Positions 1 through 7,855 of a stretch of DNA of 64,000 nucleotides are shown in pieces. Location: NCBI GenBank assembly GCA_022768375.1, contig JALEMG010000016.1, forward strand, positions 1-64,000. The letters are read 5' to 3'. Below the pieces are notes generated by a model. It saw only the letters and a list, made by a program, of their open reading frames with translations, made no database searches and was not told the origin of the DNA. The position numbers and the translations under genes are program-made. The DNA comes from Lentisphaeria bacterium (GTDB lineage Bacteria; Verrucomicrobiota; Lentisphaeria; Victivallales; Victivallaceae). Each line of letters opens with the position of its first letter. Position 1 is the stretch's first letter.

Positions 1-60
1 TTTTCGGATGAAAAACAAAGACGCGGCGTCAACCCGTTCCCGCAAAAGAGGAAAAAAAGG

Positions 61-147
61 CGCGGGAAAAAACAGAAGTTTTTTCCTCGGGGTTGCAAGG
101 TTGCGAAACCTTGCCGGGGGAGTTTGAGGGGCGAGGAGCCCCTCAAA
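61..147 (+). repeat. Three-hairpin intergenic element, copy A
   Basis: Three consecutive hairpins: an A-rich/T-rich stem (about 63-88), GCAAGGTT/AACCTTGC (95-102 with 107-114), and TTTGAGGGGC/GCCCCTCAAA (123-132 with 138-147) around the loop GAGGA. The same series recurs inverted at 36181-36268 and in diverged form near 42573-42626. It lies downstream of the minus-strand gene ending at 300. There is no T-tract after the last stem on the plus strand, so it is not a simple plus-strand terminator. The rest of 1-299 holds only a small hairpin, GTCGGC/GCCGAC at 241-256. Confidence 0.75.
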
Positions 148-299
148 AAACACCACGAACAGAATCAATCGTACCACCGCCTCCCGCTCAACCATTGCGG
201 AAAATTGAAATTTCCCGCAACATCGCTCCCGGCAGGAGGTGTCGGCTTGCGCCGACCTGAACGCGAAAAGCGCATCCCGCGTACCGCAAACGCTCCGAC

Positions 300-938
300 T
301 TACCGGACGAATTTCGGCGGGCGATGCCAAACGTTGACGTCAAGCCATGCGGCAACCCGGGCGAAGTATTCCCGGAAGTGGTTGCGGCGGCGGACGCGGT
401 CGCTCACGTTTTCGACGGCGACGAACCCGATCGCGTCGATGCCGTGCTTCCGCGCGATGTAAACCGCCCGGGCCGCGTGAAACCGCTGGGAGACGATCAC
501 GATCCGGTCACAGCCGAAAGCGGTCTTGGCCCGCACCACGGAATCCAGCGTGCGGAATCCGGCATAGTCCAGCGTCATCGCGCTTTCCGGCACGTCCAGT
601 TCCCGGAGCGCCTCGAACATATCCCGCGGTTCGTTGTAATCCCGGCGGCTGTTGTCCCCGGAGATCAGGATGTGCCGGACCTTGCCCGCGTGGTACAATT
701 GCGCCGCGGCGGCCACCCGGCTTTGGAAGTAGCAATTGGGGATGCCCGCCGGCGTGATCCGCGCCGCGCCGGGAACCAATGCCGTTTCCCGCGGCGGCAC
801 GGCGGAGAGGTCGTCGTAACACCGCGCTTCACATCCCGCGATCATCCGGTCGCAGTACCACACGAAAAGCCCCGCCGCCGACAGTATCCCCGCGACAACG
901 GTAACGCATGACAACGTGATTCTGACTTTCTTTTTCAT
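300..938 (-). CDS. SanA/YdcF-like DUF218 membrane protein
   Basis: A 212-residue protein of the DUF218 (SanA/YdcF) family, whose members act at the cell envelope; the exact reaction is not established for the family. One N-terminal membrane segment (about residues 8-28) is followed by the DUF218 domain, with the family-like segments LVPGA, ISGDN and SQRFHAARA visible in order. The start is placed at the MKKK codon rather than further upstream because the upstream extension is unlike the family, overlaps the divergent gene's promoter, and a promoter (TTGCAA, 17 bp, TACATT at 1002-1030) lies just before this start. The ribosome binding site is weak. It is monocistronic and divergent from the acyltransferase gene. 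Function in outer-membrane barrier maintenance is inference from SanA. Confidence 0.8.
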   Translation of the reverse strand: MKKKVRITLSCVTVVAGILSAAGLFVWYCDRMIAGCEARCYDDLSAVPPRETALVPGAARITPAGIPNCYFQSRVAAAAQLYHAGKVRHILISGDNSRRDYNEPRDMFEALRELDVPESAMTLDYAGFRTLDSVVRAKTAFGCDRIVIVSQRFHAARAVYIARKHGIDAIGFVAVENVSDRVRRRNHFREYFARVAAWLDVNVWHRPPKFVR

Positions 939-1001
939 CCGGCATTCCGCGCTTGATTTTTCACGGGAAGCGACAGTTTTCGCGCTCCCTCCACCGGCGA
1001 T

Positions 1002-1030
1002 AATGTACCACGGATCCGAAGTGTTTGCAA
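1002..1030 (-). promoter_or_regulatory. Promoter for the SanA-like gene
   Basis: On the minus strand TTGCAA (1025-1030), 17-bp spacer, TACATT (1002-1007), about 65 bp before the chosen start codon. Confidence 0.6.
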
Positions 1031-1087
1031 CCGGAAAAAACGATTCCCGGCAAAAAAAAAACCGGCCCCCGATCCGCGGCGGAACGC

Positions 1088-1115
1088 TTGCAAAAAACGG
1101 CGGCGGCGGTATATT
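1088..1115 (+). promoter_or_regulatory. Promoter for the acyltransferase gene
   Basis: TTGCAA (1088-1093), 16-bp spacer, TATATT (1110-1115). It sits 44 bp before the ATG at 1159 and shows that the open frame upstream of 1159 is not translated. Confidence 0.65.
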
Positions 1116-1158
1116 AGGGAAATTGTATTTTCGACTCACAGACAAGGAATGGCAATAC

Positions 1159-2334
1159 ATGATCAAATGGATGCAAACGATCGGGATTCCCACGGACGAA
1201 GCGGAGACCAGTCTCTCCACTTGTCCCGGGGACATCTTTTTTCTGCAGGACGACTTCATCCGCAAACACTGGTTCCCCGCGGAACTGCCCCCGGAGCAAC
1301 TCGAACCGACGCTGGCATTCGCGGCGGAGATCCGGCGCGACGAAAAATTCCGGCTGCTGGCGTGGCACCTGCACCGCTACTGTCTTTTCACTCCCCTGTC
1401 CCGGTTTGAAGGCGATCGCATACCGGACCTTCTTCCCGGTCTGGGCGTAAAATCCGGCATGCTGTTTCTGCTTGTCGCGCTCTCGCTGATCCCGACCTAC
1501 CTTGCCCGGGCGGAGCGGGAAGGTTTCCCCGTCCGCTACGGCGAAGCCGGGGCAAAGCGGATCGGTTCGGTGCTGTGTTTCTACGCCCAACTTTTCGACG
1601 GGGCGTTCGGCATCCGGCCCCAGAGTCTGGCATTTCAACTGCACTATCTGGGGACGGCCACGTGGCGGATCGGCCGGTTCGATTTCCAGATCCGGCGGAC
1701 GGACGGGGTGTTCCCGGTGATCTTCCGGCGGGACGGGGAGTTGCTGGCCTTCTGTCCGGACGGGACGCCGCTGACATCCGACGGAGACCGGGCGGCGAAG
1801 GAATCCGTTCCGGCGCGGACGGCGGCGCTGCGGGAGGACGGAACGCGTTTGACCGGCATCCCCATCGACCTGCGGACCGGTTTGGCCCGAAATGAACCGC
1901 TGACCATTGACCGGCAAGCCGGATGGGAACTTCTGGCCGGTCCGGGGGAGTGGACGCTGTACTTTCACATCCCCGGCGGCGGCGGCATGACGCCGGAGCG
2001 GTGCCGGGACTCCTTCCGCGAAGCGCGGGACTTTTTCCGGCAATACGCCCCGGACAAGGATTTCCGGGTCATCTGGAGTTCCTCGTGGATTTTCAATCCG
2101 GTGTGGCGGGAATTTCTGCCCGGTTCCAACATGGCCGCGCTGATCGACCGGGGGAACCTGTTCCCGACCGCAGCCCACACCCCCAATCCGGGGATGTTCT
2201 TCGTTTTCGGCAGGCACGAGGGCGATCCGGCGGAGTTTCCCGCCCGCAACTCCGTGGAGAAGGCCGTACTGCGGGCATACCGGGAACATCGGCTCCGGGC
2301 GTGCGGATTCTTTCTGCCGACGGATCGCGTCTGA
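1159..2334 (+). CDS. GNAT-like acyltransferase domain protein (NAT_N/GNAT_C type)
   Basis: A 391-residue protein resembling the two-domain acyltransferases that have an N-acyltransferase N-terminal domain and a GNAT-like C-terminal domain. The C-terminal part carries the characteristic run around residues 270-330: a hydrophobic strand ending in HIPGGGGMTPERC, then an FREARDFF helix, then a strand with SSWIFNP. The acceptor substrate is unknown for this family. The start is ATG at 1159, preceded by AAGGA at about 10 bp and by a promoter at 1088-1115; an in-frame extension upstream would cross the promoter and is rejected. The gene stands alone, divergent from the SanA-like gene. The fold assignment is fairly secure; no biochemical role can be given. 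Confidence 0.7.
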   Translation: MIKWMQTIGIPTDEAETSLSTCPGDIFFLQDDFIRKHWFPAELPPEQLEPTLAFAAEIRRDEKFRLLAWHLHRYCLFTPLSRFEGDRIPDLLPGLGVKSGMLFLLVALSLIPTYLARAEREGFPVRYGEAGAKRIGSVLCFYAQLFDGAFGIRPQSLAFQLHYLGTATWRIGRFDFQIRRTDGVFPVIFRRDGELLAFCPDGTPLTSDGDRAAKESVPARTAALREDGTRLTGIPIDLRTGLARNEPLTIDRQAGWELLAGPGEWTLYFHIPGGGGMTPERCRDSFREARDFFRQYAPDKDFRVIWSSSWIFNPVWREFLPGSNMAALIDRGNLFPTAAHTPNPGMFFVFGRHEGDPAEFPARNSVEKAVLRAYREHRLRACGFFLPTDRV

Positions 2335-2401
2335 GTGCCGCGCCAAAATCCGTAAACAGCGAAAAAAGCGAGATTTTTTCATTTCATCGCCACATGGAGA
2401 C

Positions 2402-2430
2402 TTGACAAATGCGGCGGATGATGGTATATT
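2402..2430 (+). promoter_or_regulatory. Near-consensus sigma-70 promoter of the small-ORF unit
   Basis: TTGACA (2402-2407), 17-bp spacer, TATATT (2425-2430). The -35 is a perfect consensus. It is placed about 55 bp before the 45-codon ORF at 2486. Confidence 0.75.
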
Positions 2431-2485
2431 CATTCCCGTATAGAAGGCAGGAATACATGGAATTTTAGGAATTCAGGAGAAGGCC

Positions 2486-2623
2486 ATGATGAAGAAATTG
2501 GAGTATGATTATCCGGCTCTGGAGGATGCATCGTTCGGAACGTTCATCTGCGGGGATACGCCTATGACGCCCGGGCCATCCGAGGATGGGGAAACCGATG
2601 ATCTCGGCGGAGGGATCGACTGA
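2486..2623 (+). CDS. 45-residue acidic small protein or leader peptide, unknown
   Basis: Starts MMKKLEYDYPALED and ends DDLGGGID, 45 residues in all, with one cysteine (residue 22) and a strongly acidic C-terminal third. I do not recognise it. It is supported as a gene by its setting: a perfect -35 with TATATT at 2402-2430, a strong AGGAGAAGG ribosome binding site a few bases before the ATG, and an intrinsic terminator at 2654-2687 only 31 bp after the stop. A three-codon ORF (ATG GAA TTT TAG) with its own AGGAA lies at 2458-2469, upstream in the same leader. It may be a free small protein, or a leader peptide controlling read-through into the gene at 2722, which has no clear promoter of its own. 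There is no signal peptide or membrane segment. Confidence 0.6.
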   Translation: MMKKLEYDYPALEDASFGTFICGDTPMTPGPSEDGETDDLGGGID

Positions 2624-2653
2624 TCCCCGCATCGTCCGATTCAGGATCTCGTG

Positions 2654-2687
2654 CCGCTTCGGGAACACATCCCGGGGCGGTCTTTTT
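2654..2687 (+). terminator. Intrinsic terminator after the small ORF
   Basis: An 11-bp stem (2654-2664 with 2670-2680, two T-G wobbles) with a 5-base loop, followed by TCTTTTT. It separates the small ORF from the gene at 2722. Confidence 0.7.
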
Positions 2688-2721
2688 ATGATGTCGTAAT
2701 AGGATAACTTCGGGTGACACC

Positions 2722-3750
2722 ATGCTTCATGCGCTGAAACAAATCGACCCTCAAATCCTGCAACTGCGTTCCGCCGACGGCGCGGTCCTCGTCTCCAACC
2801 ATCTGCAGGGCCGGATCTTTGCCGAAATTGAAGGAGAACTGATCCACAACTTCGTCCCGGAACTGGCCGCGCATCCGTCACCGGACGAATTCAACAATCT
2901 CGGCGGCAATTCCCTGTGGCCCGCGCCGGAGGGGGGAGATTTCGCCTACAATTATCCCACTGGCGGCAACTGGACCGTCCAGCCCGGGATCAATACGATT
3001 CCGACGCATACGGTAAAAGCGGGACCCGCCGCGCTGGAAATCGCCAAAAGCATCTCGCTTTTCAACCGCAAAGGGCACACCATCGAATTGGATTTCTCCC
3101 GTTCCGTGACGCTGATCGAAGAACGCGATCTGCCGGATGAACCCGGTGTCCGGCGCATCGGCTACCGTTCGGTGGACCGGTTGTCGCCCCGCGGTGATTT
3201 TTCCTCCCAGGATTTTCTGCTGGGAGCATGGTCGCTGGAGCAATTGCCGGGAGCCGAAGGCATCGTCGCATTCGGCCGCTGCCTGAATGGTGCGGCGGAG
3301 TGTATCAATGACGACTTCTACGGCAGCGCGGAGGAGCGGATCGTCCGCGACGGGGACACCTTCACCTTTCAGTTGGGCGGGCCGAAACGGCTGCAGGTGG
3401 GAATCCGGGCGGCCGCCGCGCCGGTGATGATCGGTTCGCTGGACCCGGCGCGCGGGGTCATGGTCCTGCGGACCACCCCGTCTCAGGAAGGCGTGTACTT
3501 CAACATCGCGGACAACGACCAGCCCGCCGGACCGTACAGCGCTGCGGACATGTTCAGCATCTTCAACGGTTCCCGGGAACTGAACTTCCACGAATTGGAA
3601 ACCATCGCCCCCATGCGGGTAAATGCGGACGGCAGTCTCGCCGCTTCGGAACTGACTTCCACGACCCTGATCTTCCGCGGTCCCGCGGAAAAACTCCGGC
3701 ATATCCTCGCCTGCTTCGGCTTACTTCTTTTCTCGCGGGAAAAGAAGTAA
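2722..3750 (+). CDS. Aldose-epimerase-like protein (DUF4380/DUF6786-like)
   Basis: A 342-residue cytoplasmic protein without signal peptide. An N-terminal segment GGNSLWPAPEGGDF (about residues 54-67) resembles the conserved glycine/tryptophan/glutamate block of the beta-sandwich families related to galactose mutarotase (DUF4380, DUF6786). The rest is strand-rich, as expected for that fold. A role in binding or epimerising a sugar is inference. The gene begins 35 bp after the terminator at 2654-2687, so it may depend on read-through from the small-ORF unit. The last residues (LLFSREKK) are encoded by interspersed repeat R1, which starts at about 3724, so the ancestral stop was probably lost when the repeat arrived. 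Confidence 0.55.
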   Translation: MLHALKQIDPQILQLRSADGAVLVSNHLQGRIFAEIEGELIHNFVPELAAHPSPDEFNNLGGNSLWPAPEGGDFAYNYPTGGNWTVQPGINTIPTHTVKAGPAALEIAKSISLFNRKGHTIELDFSRSVTLIEERDLPDEPGVRRIGYRSVDRLSPRGDFSSQDFLLGAWSLEQLPGAEGIVAFGRCLNGAAECINDDFYGSAEERIVRDGDTFTFQLGGPKRLQVGIRAAAAPVMIGSLDPARGVMVLRTTPSQEGVYFNIADNDQPAGPYSAADMFSIFNGSRELNFHELETIAPMRVNADGSLAASELTSTTLIFRGPAEKLRHILACFGLLLFSREKK

Positions 3751-3825
3751 GACAAGAAAAGGCGACTGCGTTACTTTCTTTCCGAAAAAGAAAGTAACCA
3801 AAGAAAACGGCGGAATGCAAATCGG
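3724..3825 (+). repeat. Two-hairpin interspersed repeat R1
   Basis: About 102 bp. Hairpin one is ACTTCTTTTC/GAAAAGAAGT near 3723-3748; hairpin two is a perfect 12-bp stem GTTACTTTCTTT/AAAGAAAGTAAC around CCGAA (3770-3798). A second copy follows in the same orientation at 3874-3974. R1 overlaps the 3' end of the preceding gene and supplies its stop codon. Confidence 0.8.
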
Positions 3826-3873
3826 ACCGGCGACAACGGAGCCGGAACGCTGTTTCGCGGCGGCACGTTGCCG

Positions 3874-3974
3874 CTCTTTTCCCGCGGGAAAAGAAGTGGG
3901 ACAGGAAAAGGCGACCTCATTACTTTCTTTCCGAAAAAGGAAGTAACCGAAGAAAACGGCGGAATGCAAACCGG
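3874..3974 (+). repeat. Two-hairpin interspersed repeat R2
   Basis: Direct copy of R1 with roughly 85-90% identity by eye. It keeps both hairpins; the second has one wobble pair. It ends 5 bp from the stop codon of the kinase gene on the other strand. Between R1 and R2 are about 48 bp that I cannot assign. Confidence 0.8.
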
Positions 3975-3979
3975 AAACG

Positions 3980-6253
3980 TCACCGCCGAAGCAGTTCGAG
4001 ACAGTTTTTCCAGAACTCCGACGGCGCGGTCCGCGCCTCGGGCACCTGCCGGTTGAACATGGCAAAATCGAATTCCGAAACCTTCACCACTCGGAAGAAC
4101 GCGTCTTTGCTCCGCGCATCCAGTTCGTTCACCACGATTTTCTCATTCCGGTCGGCGTCATTCCGGCAGATCACCTCGCCGGGACGGATGCTGACCACAG
4201 TCATCCGCTGGCCCTTGATCCGAAACACGAGGTTCTGCTTCGGAGTGATCGCCGTCAGCCGGGCAAACTCCCCGCGCATCCGGTCGGCCTCCCGCGGCAT
4301 GGCATCCAGCACGGCGGAAAATTCCCGCTTCAGTTGGCTCTCCCCGGCGGAAGCGCCGAACAGACTGTCACGGTACAATTTCGCCTGCCGCAGCGCTTCG
4401 TCGAACTCGGCCTGACGCCCGTCCTGAATCGCCGCCAGCATCGCCTGACAACAACTTCGGGTATGGGCGGCGATACGGGATTTCAAGTTGGCCAGATGCT
4501 CTTTTTGCCGCGCTTCCTCCGCCCGGCGGACCTGTTCGATCTCCTGCTGCCGCTTTTCACTCTCCCGGCGCAGACGCTCCCGCTCCGACTGAGCGGCGAG
4601 GCGGGCCCGCGTCTCCGCCTCCAGCGCCCGCCGGTAACGGGAACGCATTTCCTCGCGTTCCGGAGCGCAGCGGGAAACTTCATCCGCAACCGCAAACCGC
4701 CGAATCACCGCCGCCAGCAGCGACGCTTCCTCCCGGCTGGCGGGCGCACGCAGCAGCTGCCAGTCCGCATCGACGAATTCCAGACGGAAGTCGCCATTCA
4801 GAATCCGATCCGCGGCCCGCTGGTACTCCGCACGAACCGCCGGAGGAGTCTCCGGAGAAGCGGCCGGAGTTGCCGCGACCGGAGCCGGGACCGGAGCGGC
4901 GGAAGCGGCTCTTTTCAGCCCCGGGAACACCCGAAGCGCCCAGGGCTTCACCGCCGACGGCAGTTTGTCGTACCGGCCCAGCAGATACACCCCGCCTCCC
5001 AGCAGCAGCGCCGCCGCCGCGACCGCGCCGACGATCTTGAAAAACTTTGCCGACGGCAGGGGAAAACGGAAACGGCGTTCCCCGCCGAAATCCTCCGCCC
5101 CGGACGAATTTGCTGTCGGAACCGGCGGAGGCACGATTTGCGACGGTACCGCCGGCGAAGGGGGCGGCGACGCCGTCGCCGGAGCAGGAGAACCGGGCGT
5201 TTTAAGCTGCGGCACGACCGATTTTTTTCCGCCGCGCGGCACAGCCAGTTTCGGCATGGTCTCCGGCTTTTTCGGCGCGGCGGGTGCTCGCACGGGGACC
5301 TCGGGTTCCCGCTCCGCCCGGCGCAGATACGCCTCCAGATCCTCGATCAGCGGTCCGGGGGTCTGGTACCGGTCCTCCAGTTTCCTTGCCATCATCTTGA
5401 GAATGATCCGGTTCAACGCCTCGGGGACCTGCGGATTCACCGATTTCGGCGGCTCCAGTTTGCCGGCGTCGTGCATGCGCGCAAGTTCCTCCGCCGAGGA
5501 CGCCACATACGGAAATCTGCCGGTGACAAACTGAAAAAACGTCGCCCCGAGACTGTAAATGTCGCTGCGCACATCGGTGGGGACCCCGGTCAACTGCTCC
5601 GGGCTGATGTACTGCGGAGTGCCGAACACCTCGTCCGAATCGTCCTCGGGCGCCTCGATGCCGCCGGTCTTGGCCAGCCCCAGATCCGCGAGTTTGGCCA
5701 ATCCGCTGGTATTGTCCAGCATGATGTTGTCCGGTTTGATATCCTGATGGACCAGTTTCTGCTCCCGCCACGCCACGTCCAGCGCCCGGGCGATGTCGCG
5801 GATCACTTTTGCCGCCTGCACGAAGGGAATGATGCCGTCCCGCTTGAGCACCGCCTTCATCGTATCGCCGCGCACCAGTTCCATGGCAAAGTAGAACACG
5901 CCGTCATCCTCTCCGACGGCGTAGGCCTGCACGATATTCGGATGGTTGATCTTCGCCGCCGCCCGAGCCTCCCGAAAGAGACTGTCCACATACTCCCGGT
6001 CATGGGTGTATTCGCCCTGCAGCACCTTGAGGGCGACCGGGCGGTCCAGCGAGATCTGGCGGGCGACGAAAACCTCGCCCATCCCCCCCCGGCTGATCAG
6101 TTTCTCGATCAGAAAATCCCCGATCACCGCGCCGGGGCCGGGGAATTTCTCCGGCGGTATCACTTCGGTCCCGCAATTCGGACACTTCGCCGGGGCGTTC
6201 CCATCCGCCGGGAACGGCTTCTCGCACTTGGAACAGAACAACTTCATTGCCAT
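3980..6253 (-). CDS. Hanks-type Ser/Thr protein kinase with N-terminal zinc ribbon and one TM segment
   Basis: A 757-residue transmembrane kinase of the PknB/Stk type. A zinc ribbon (C7, C10, C24, C27) precedes the kinase domain (about residues 45-310), with a glycine loop SRGGMGEVF, the ATP lysine K76 in VALKVL, catalytic HQDIKPDN (D171, N176), DLG at 190-192 and SPE at 217-219. The usual HRD arginine is Q, a non-RD variant. A proline-rich linker leads to a membrane helix (about 405-426), then a charged coiled-coil and a C-terminal region with no repeat I can name. ATG at 6253 (or 6247) follows the stop of the SurA-like gene by 9 bp, so the two form an operon. Substrates are unknown. Confidence 0.9.
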   Translation of the reverse strand: MAMKLFCSKCEKPFPADGNAPAKCPNCGTEVIPPEKFPGPGAVIGDFLIEKLISRGGMGEVFVARQISLDRPVALKVLQGEYTHDREYVDSLFREARAAAKINHPNIVQAYAVGEDDGVFYFAMELVRGDTMKAVLKRDGIIPFVQAAKVIRDIARALDVAWREQKLVHQDIKPDNIMLDNTSGLAKLADLGLAKTGGIEAPEDDSDEVFGTPQYISPEQLTGVPTDVRSDIYSLGATFFQFVTGRFPYVASSAEELARMHDAGKLEPPKSVNPQVPEALNRIILKMMARKLEDRYQTPGPLIEDLEAYLRRAEREPEVPVRAPAAPKKPETMPKLAVPRGGKKSVVPQLKTPGSPAPATASPPPSPAVPSQIVPPPVPTANSSGAEDFGGERRFRFPLPSAKFFKIVGAVAAAALLLGGGVYLLGRYDKLPSAVKPWALRVFPGLKRAASAAPVPAPVAATPAASPETPPAVRAEYQRAADRILNGDFRLEFVDADWQLLRAPASREEASLLAAVIRRFAVADEVSRCAPEREEMRSRYRRALEAETRARLAAQSERERLRRESEKRQQEIEQVRRAEEARQKEHLANLKSRIAAHTRSCCQAMLAAIQDGRQAEFDEALRQAKLYRDSLFGASAGESQLKREFSAVLDAMPREADRMRGEFARLTAITPKQNLVFRIKGQRMTVVSIRPGEVICRNDADRNEKIVVNELDARSKDAFFRVVKVSEFDFAMFNRQVPEARTAPSEFWKNCLELLRR

Positions 6254-6262
6254 GTCATCCCA

Positions 6263-7213
6263 TCAAAAATAGTATTCGATCACCGCACGGGAGCGCAGTT
6301 TCCGGAAATACTCGCGCAACACCCGCTCCCGGCGGCTGTTCTCCATATCCTGACGGATCCGGCCCTCCACCGCGGCGAAATCCGCGCCCAGCGGCTGCTT
6401 GTGGGACACCACCTTGAGCCAGACCATGCCGCCGTCGACTTTCAGCGGACCGACGACCTGGCCCGGCGTCACCGTCGGCAGCGCGGCGGCGAACTCCGGG
6501 CGAAGCAGTTTCCGCTCGATCTCGCCCAGATACCCGTCCCCCGCCTCCGGGGTGTACTTCGCCACCAGCGCGGCGAAATCCGCGTCCTTCGCCGACAGCG
6601 CGGCGGAAACTTCCTCCGCGTCCCGCGCCAGTTCCGGCCGGGCGGCGGACAATTTCAGCATGGACAACCCGATCTTCTCCGCTTCGGAATATTTTTTTTC
6701 GTTGGCCTTGAAGTACTCGTACATCTCCCGGGGCGTCGGACTGCCGTCGATTTTCACCTGCCGGAGCACCATCAACTGCACCATCATGCCCTTTTCCACG
6801 TCCTGCCGCATCTGCTCCAGCGTCAGCCCTTCCTTGCGCAGCCGGCGCAGCCACTCCTCCCGGGAACGGCACCCCATATTTTCCGCCACCTCGTCCAGTT
6901 CGCGTTCGATGTCGCGGTTGGATATCCTGAAACTCTGCTTGGCGTACTCCGACTGCACCAGTTTGTGGTCGATCATCCGATCCACCGCCTTGCGGCGCAG
7001 TTCGTGAATCTCCTGCTCCAGCAGTTTCCCCGAATACACCGCCCCGAGTTGGAACTCCTTCTGTACCGTCAACGGCAGCACGTCCATCAAAGAAATCGCC
7101 TCGCCGTTGACCGACGCCAGAATGGAATCCATCTCGCTGTGTCCCGGCGCCGCCGTCAGTTTCAGCGCGCATGGAACCATGAACATCAACGCCAACAGAT
7201 ATTTTCTCAACAT
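6263..7213 (-). CDS. SurA-like periplasmic foldase / parvulin-type peptidyl-prolyl isomerase
   Basis: A 316-residue exported protein with a signal peptide (about 1-21, cut after a TAA/APG region). A SurA-type N-terminal chaperone region (about 30-150) with the typical ASVNGEAIS start is followed by a degenerate parvulin (PpiC-like) domain (about 155-270), including GDGYLGEI and a PGQVVGPLKVDGG segment. Such proteins escort outer-membrane proteins through the periplasm. It is first in an operon with the Ser/Thr kinase. The promoter (TTGCAG, 17 bp, TATATT at 7251-7279) lies inside the 3' end of the upstream tsaC gene. Whether isomerase activity is kept is uncertain. Confidence 0.8.
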   Translation of the reverse strand: MLRKYLLALMFMVPCALKLTAAPGHSEMDSILASVNGEAISLMDVLPLTVQKEFQLGAVYSGKLLEQEIHELRRKAVDRMIDHKLVQSEYAKQSFRISNRDIERELDEVAENMGCRSREEWLRRLRKEGLTLEQMRQDVEKGMMVQLMVLRQVKIDGSPTPREMYEYFKANEKKYSEAEKIGLSMLKLSAARPELARDAEEVSAALSAKDADFAALVAKYTPEAGDGYLGEIERKLLRPEFAAALPTVTPGQVVGPLKVDGGMVWLKVVSHKQPLGADFAAVEGRIRQDMENSRRERVLREYFRKLRSRAVIEYYF

Positions 7214-7250
7214 CCCGTTCTCCCGTTACAGTCCGCCGCCATTGTCCCCT

Positions 7251-7279
7251 AATATACTCCGTCAACTCAAGTTCTGCAA
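7251..7279 (-). promoter_or_regulatory. Promoter for the surA-like/kinase operon
   Basis: Minus strand TTGCAG (7274-7279), 17 bp, TATATT (7251-7256). It overlaps the tsaC stop codon region. Confidence 0.65.
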
Positions 7280-7855
7280 ATCCACCGCGCCCCGCCGCAG
7301 AATCCGTACCCGGTCGCCGCAGGCGTCCACCACCGTCGAACCGCACGCGCCGGGCGGCAGCCCCCCCCCGTCCACGGCGCAATCAACTTCCCCGCGAAGT
7401 TGTTCCAGCGCGGCGTCGCAACTGAGCACATCCGGCATGCCGGACGCGTTGGCGCTGGTCTGAGCCAGCGGTTCCCCCACCCGGCGCAGCAGCGCGGTCA
7501 GCAGAGGATGGTCCGGGACCCGGAATCCCTGTGTGCCTCCGTCCCGACACGGCGCGATAATGGTCAGCGCTCCGGGCGTGAACCCGGCGGCCAGACGCTC
7601 CGGCAGTCCGTCCAGCACGACCCCGTAGGCGGTCAGACGCCGCCAGTCTCCGATGAACCAGCCCAAACGCTTCGCTTCGGGACGGTTCTTCAACTGAAAG
7701 ATTTTCCGGATCGCCGCCGCGTCGTCAAAGCGGGCAACCAGCCCGTAAACGGTTTCAGTCGGCACCAGCACTACCGCCCCGGGATGCGTCAGCACTTCCG
7801 CCACTTGCGCCGCCGCCGCTTCCGCGGCGGTCGTCGTGAGGTCGATCCGGGTCAA
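7262..7855 (-). CDS. tsaC: L-threonylcarbamoyladenylate synthase (Sua5/YciO/YrdC family)
   Basis: A 197-residue enzyme making threonylcarbamoyl-AMP from threonine, bicarbonate and ATP, the first step of tRNA t6A37 synthesis. The signature VPTETVYGL (about residues 31-39), the KNRPEAKRLGW segment (about 56-66) and TSANASG (about 133-139) are all present. The length fits the short TsaC form without a Sua5 C-terminal domain. The ATG overlaps the stop of the upstream symporter gene by 4 bp, so the two are co-transcribed although functionally unrelated. Compare tcdA at 34647-35369, which acts later on the same modified base. Confidence 0.93.
   Translation of the reverse strand: MTRIDLTTTAAEAAAAQVAEVLTHPGAVVLVPTETVYGLVARFDDAAAIRKIFQLKNRPEAKRLGWFIGDWRRLTAYGVVLDGLPERLAAGFTPGALTIIAPCRDGGTQGFRVPDHPLLTALLRRVGEPLAQTSANASGMPDVLSCDAALEQLRGEVDCAVDGGGLPPGACGSTVVDACGDRVRILRRGAVDLQNLS

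Noticed and set aside
4334-7252. A 972-codon open frame on the plus strand
   Set aside because: It is opposite the kinase and SurA-like genes, contains no domain and has the arginine/histidine-rich composition typical of the complement of GC-rich coding DNA.
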